From contig NW_017803976.1 in NCBI RefSeq assembly GCF_001625305.1, forward strand, positions 636,287-700,286: a stretch of 64,000 nucleotides of DNA, read 5' to 3'. This DNA is from Branchiostoma belcheri (Eukaryota > Chordata > Leptocardii > Amphioxiformes > Branchiostomatidae). The notes under the pieces are model-generated. The model made no database searches and was not told the origin of the DNA. It saw only the letters and a list, made by a program, of their open reading frames with translations. This document shows, one piece after another, positions 63,060-64,000 of this stretch (positions are counted from its first letter, which is position 1; every line of letters begins with the position of its first letter). The position numbers and the translations under genes are program-made.

Positions 63060-63426
63060 TTATGAAATGTTTAACCTTTTGGAGGTTTTATGTTTTCTTG
63101 AAGAAGTGTATACATAGTTTATAAATAGTCTAACTCTAAATGTTTGCCTCTGGGCCCAAAGATTTGTGTACTTTGAGTGCTTATTTTCACTTGTTTCAGA
63201 ACTTAAAACATATGATACTGAGCATAAAAATCTGGGGGAGGTCCTTTGACACTTTTAGTTGTCTCAAATTTTAGTCTGAAAACAAGAGTACATTATATTT
63301 ATAATATTTAGTTTTCTAGCTTTTTATGTGGTAAATTGTCATCTTTGAGATGCGTAGGACCTCTCTTAAGTGAAAAAATAATATACAGTACAATGTCACT
63401 GCACAAGTGTTTCTTTTTTTTTGTTA

Positions 63427-63500
63427 AGATACAGCTGTTCAGATCCGGACCTGTACCTAAATGATTTTACATGCACAGGTACATGTGCAGGTATTATCCC
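63427..63500 (+). repeat. GTACAG repeat, copy 2
   Basis: CCTGTACCTAAATGATTTTA followed by ACAGGTACATGTGCAGGTAT, related to 60535-60625. Confidence 0.5.
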
Positions 63501-63617
63501 TAGTATCAGATACTCCTTCCCAGTGCCCACTGTCCAGTGCCTCTTGCTTCTCCGATCCCCACGCTATAATATAGGCAATCTATTCCAGCAGGTAATAAAG
63601 AAGCATAGGAAAGTGGT

Positions 63618-64000
63618 GTAGCCTTAATGGGGATTGACCCAAGATTGCCAGCCGTATCCCAAAGTACCGTTGGTGCCTATCTGAAGCGCGCATCCCGAAG
63701 CACGTCGGTTTGAGTGCTCCCTCATGGCCCACCCCGTGTTAAAGGTTACTTCAACTGTTAACACTGATGATACCCTTATCTGGTAGGTTTTGTCCCCCAA
63801 ATTACCCCGCGCATCCTCCAGGCTTTGTCGGCAAAACCCGAGGCCTTCCCCTCTTAACAACGCTAAAACCTGCTCGGCGTGAGAGGAATTTGCCCGTCGT
63901 CGTTGCCGAGACTCGCCGTGAGATCGACGCGCATCCACGCATCGGAGTGATAACTTCCCCCCGCACTCCTCGTGCAAATGCCCCGGCATTATTTAGAAAC
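63618..64000. promoter_or_regulatory. Candidate cis-regulatory block at window edge
   Basis: CpG-containing complex sequence continuing past the window end. Motifs include GGGGATTGACC, GTTAAC (twice), CTTATCT (GATA inverse) and GTGCAAAT (octamer-like). No splice-bounded open frame is convincing. It is similar in texture to 58820-60300. Confidence 0.3.

Overview
The window looks like nuclear DNA from a cephalochordate (lancelet, Branchiostoma-type). The reasons are compact chordate-like genes with canonical GT/AG introns, a calcyphosin-like gene, an EAAT-type glutamate transporter, a fibrinogen-related lectin-like gene, a probable death-fold gene, and a dense load of short MITE-like and foldback elements in introns and gaps. 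The species is inferred from texture and gene content; no search was possible.

Layout, left to right. 1-3721: the last three coding exons of a calcyphosin-like EF-hand gene on the plus strand, its introns full of MITEs. 3722-6733: no gene recognised; a degenerate repeat array and older repeats. 6734-24957: a complete ten-exon SLC1 excitatory amino acid transporter gene (536 aa), whose long introns hold tandem repeat blocks, LINE and SINE remnants and several foldback elements; one foldback sits 2 nt after its stop codon. 25101-28600: LINE tails and dispersed repeats. 28679-29338 (minus): a GC-rich single-exon gene of unknown function with two CxxC pairs. 29400-33300: nested MITEs and a promoter-like motif cluster. 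33306-34816: a two-exon gene for a protein with two likely membrane segments. 35000-37540: MITEs. 38063-40362: a three-exon secreted fibrinogen-related gene. 40400-47950: no recognisable gene; repeats, including a long TG tract. 48038-52508: a six-exon gene for a 455-aa protein with a probable death-effector-like domain and a C-terminal coiled coil; a failed exon duplication and an N gap lie in its introns. 54655-55306: the first coding exon of a Ser/Pro-rich protein, probably a nuclear regulator, followed by a possible 39-nt microexon and more than 8 kb of intron or flank with stretches of complex sequence that look like regulatory DNA.

The genes do not form an operon or an obvious pathway. 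The strongest structure not explained by genes is a set of foldback elements. They begin TA(G/C)CCT and end AGG(C/G)TA, have unrelated inner arms, and six of them have identical 9-bp target duplications, including one only 33 bp long. A second set is five related MITE families with TTA/TAA target duplications, as in PIF/Harbinger elements, that share a GGATGACRTCC block inside their ends.
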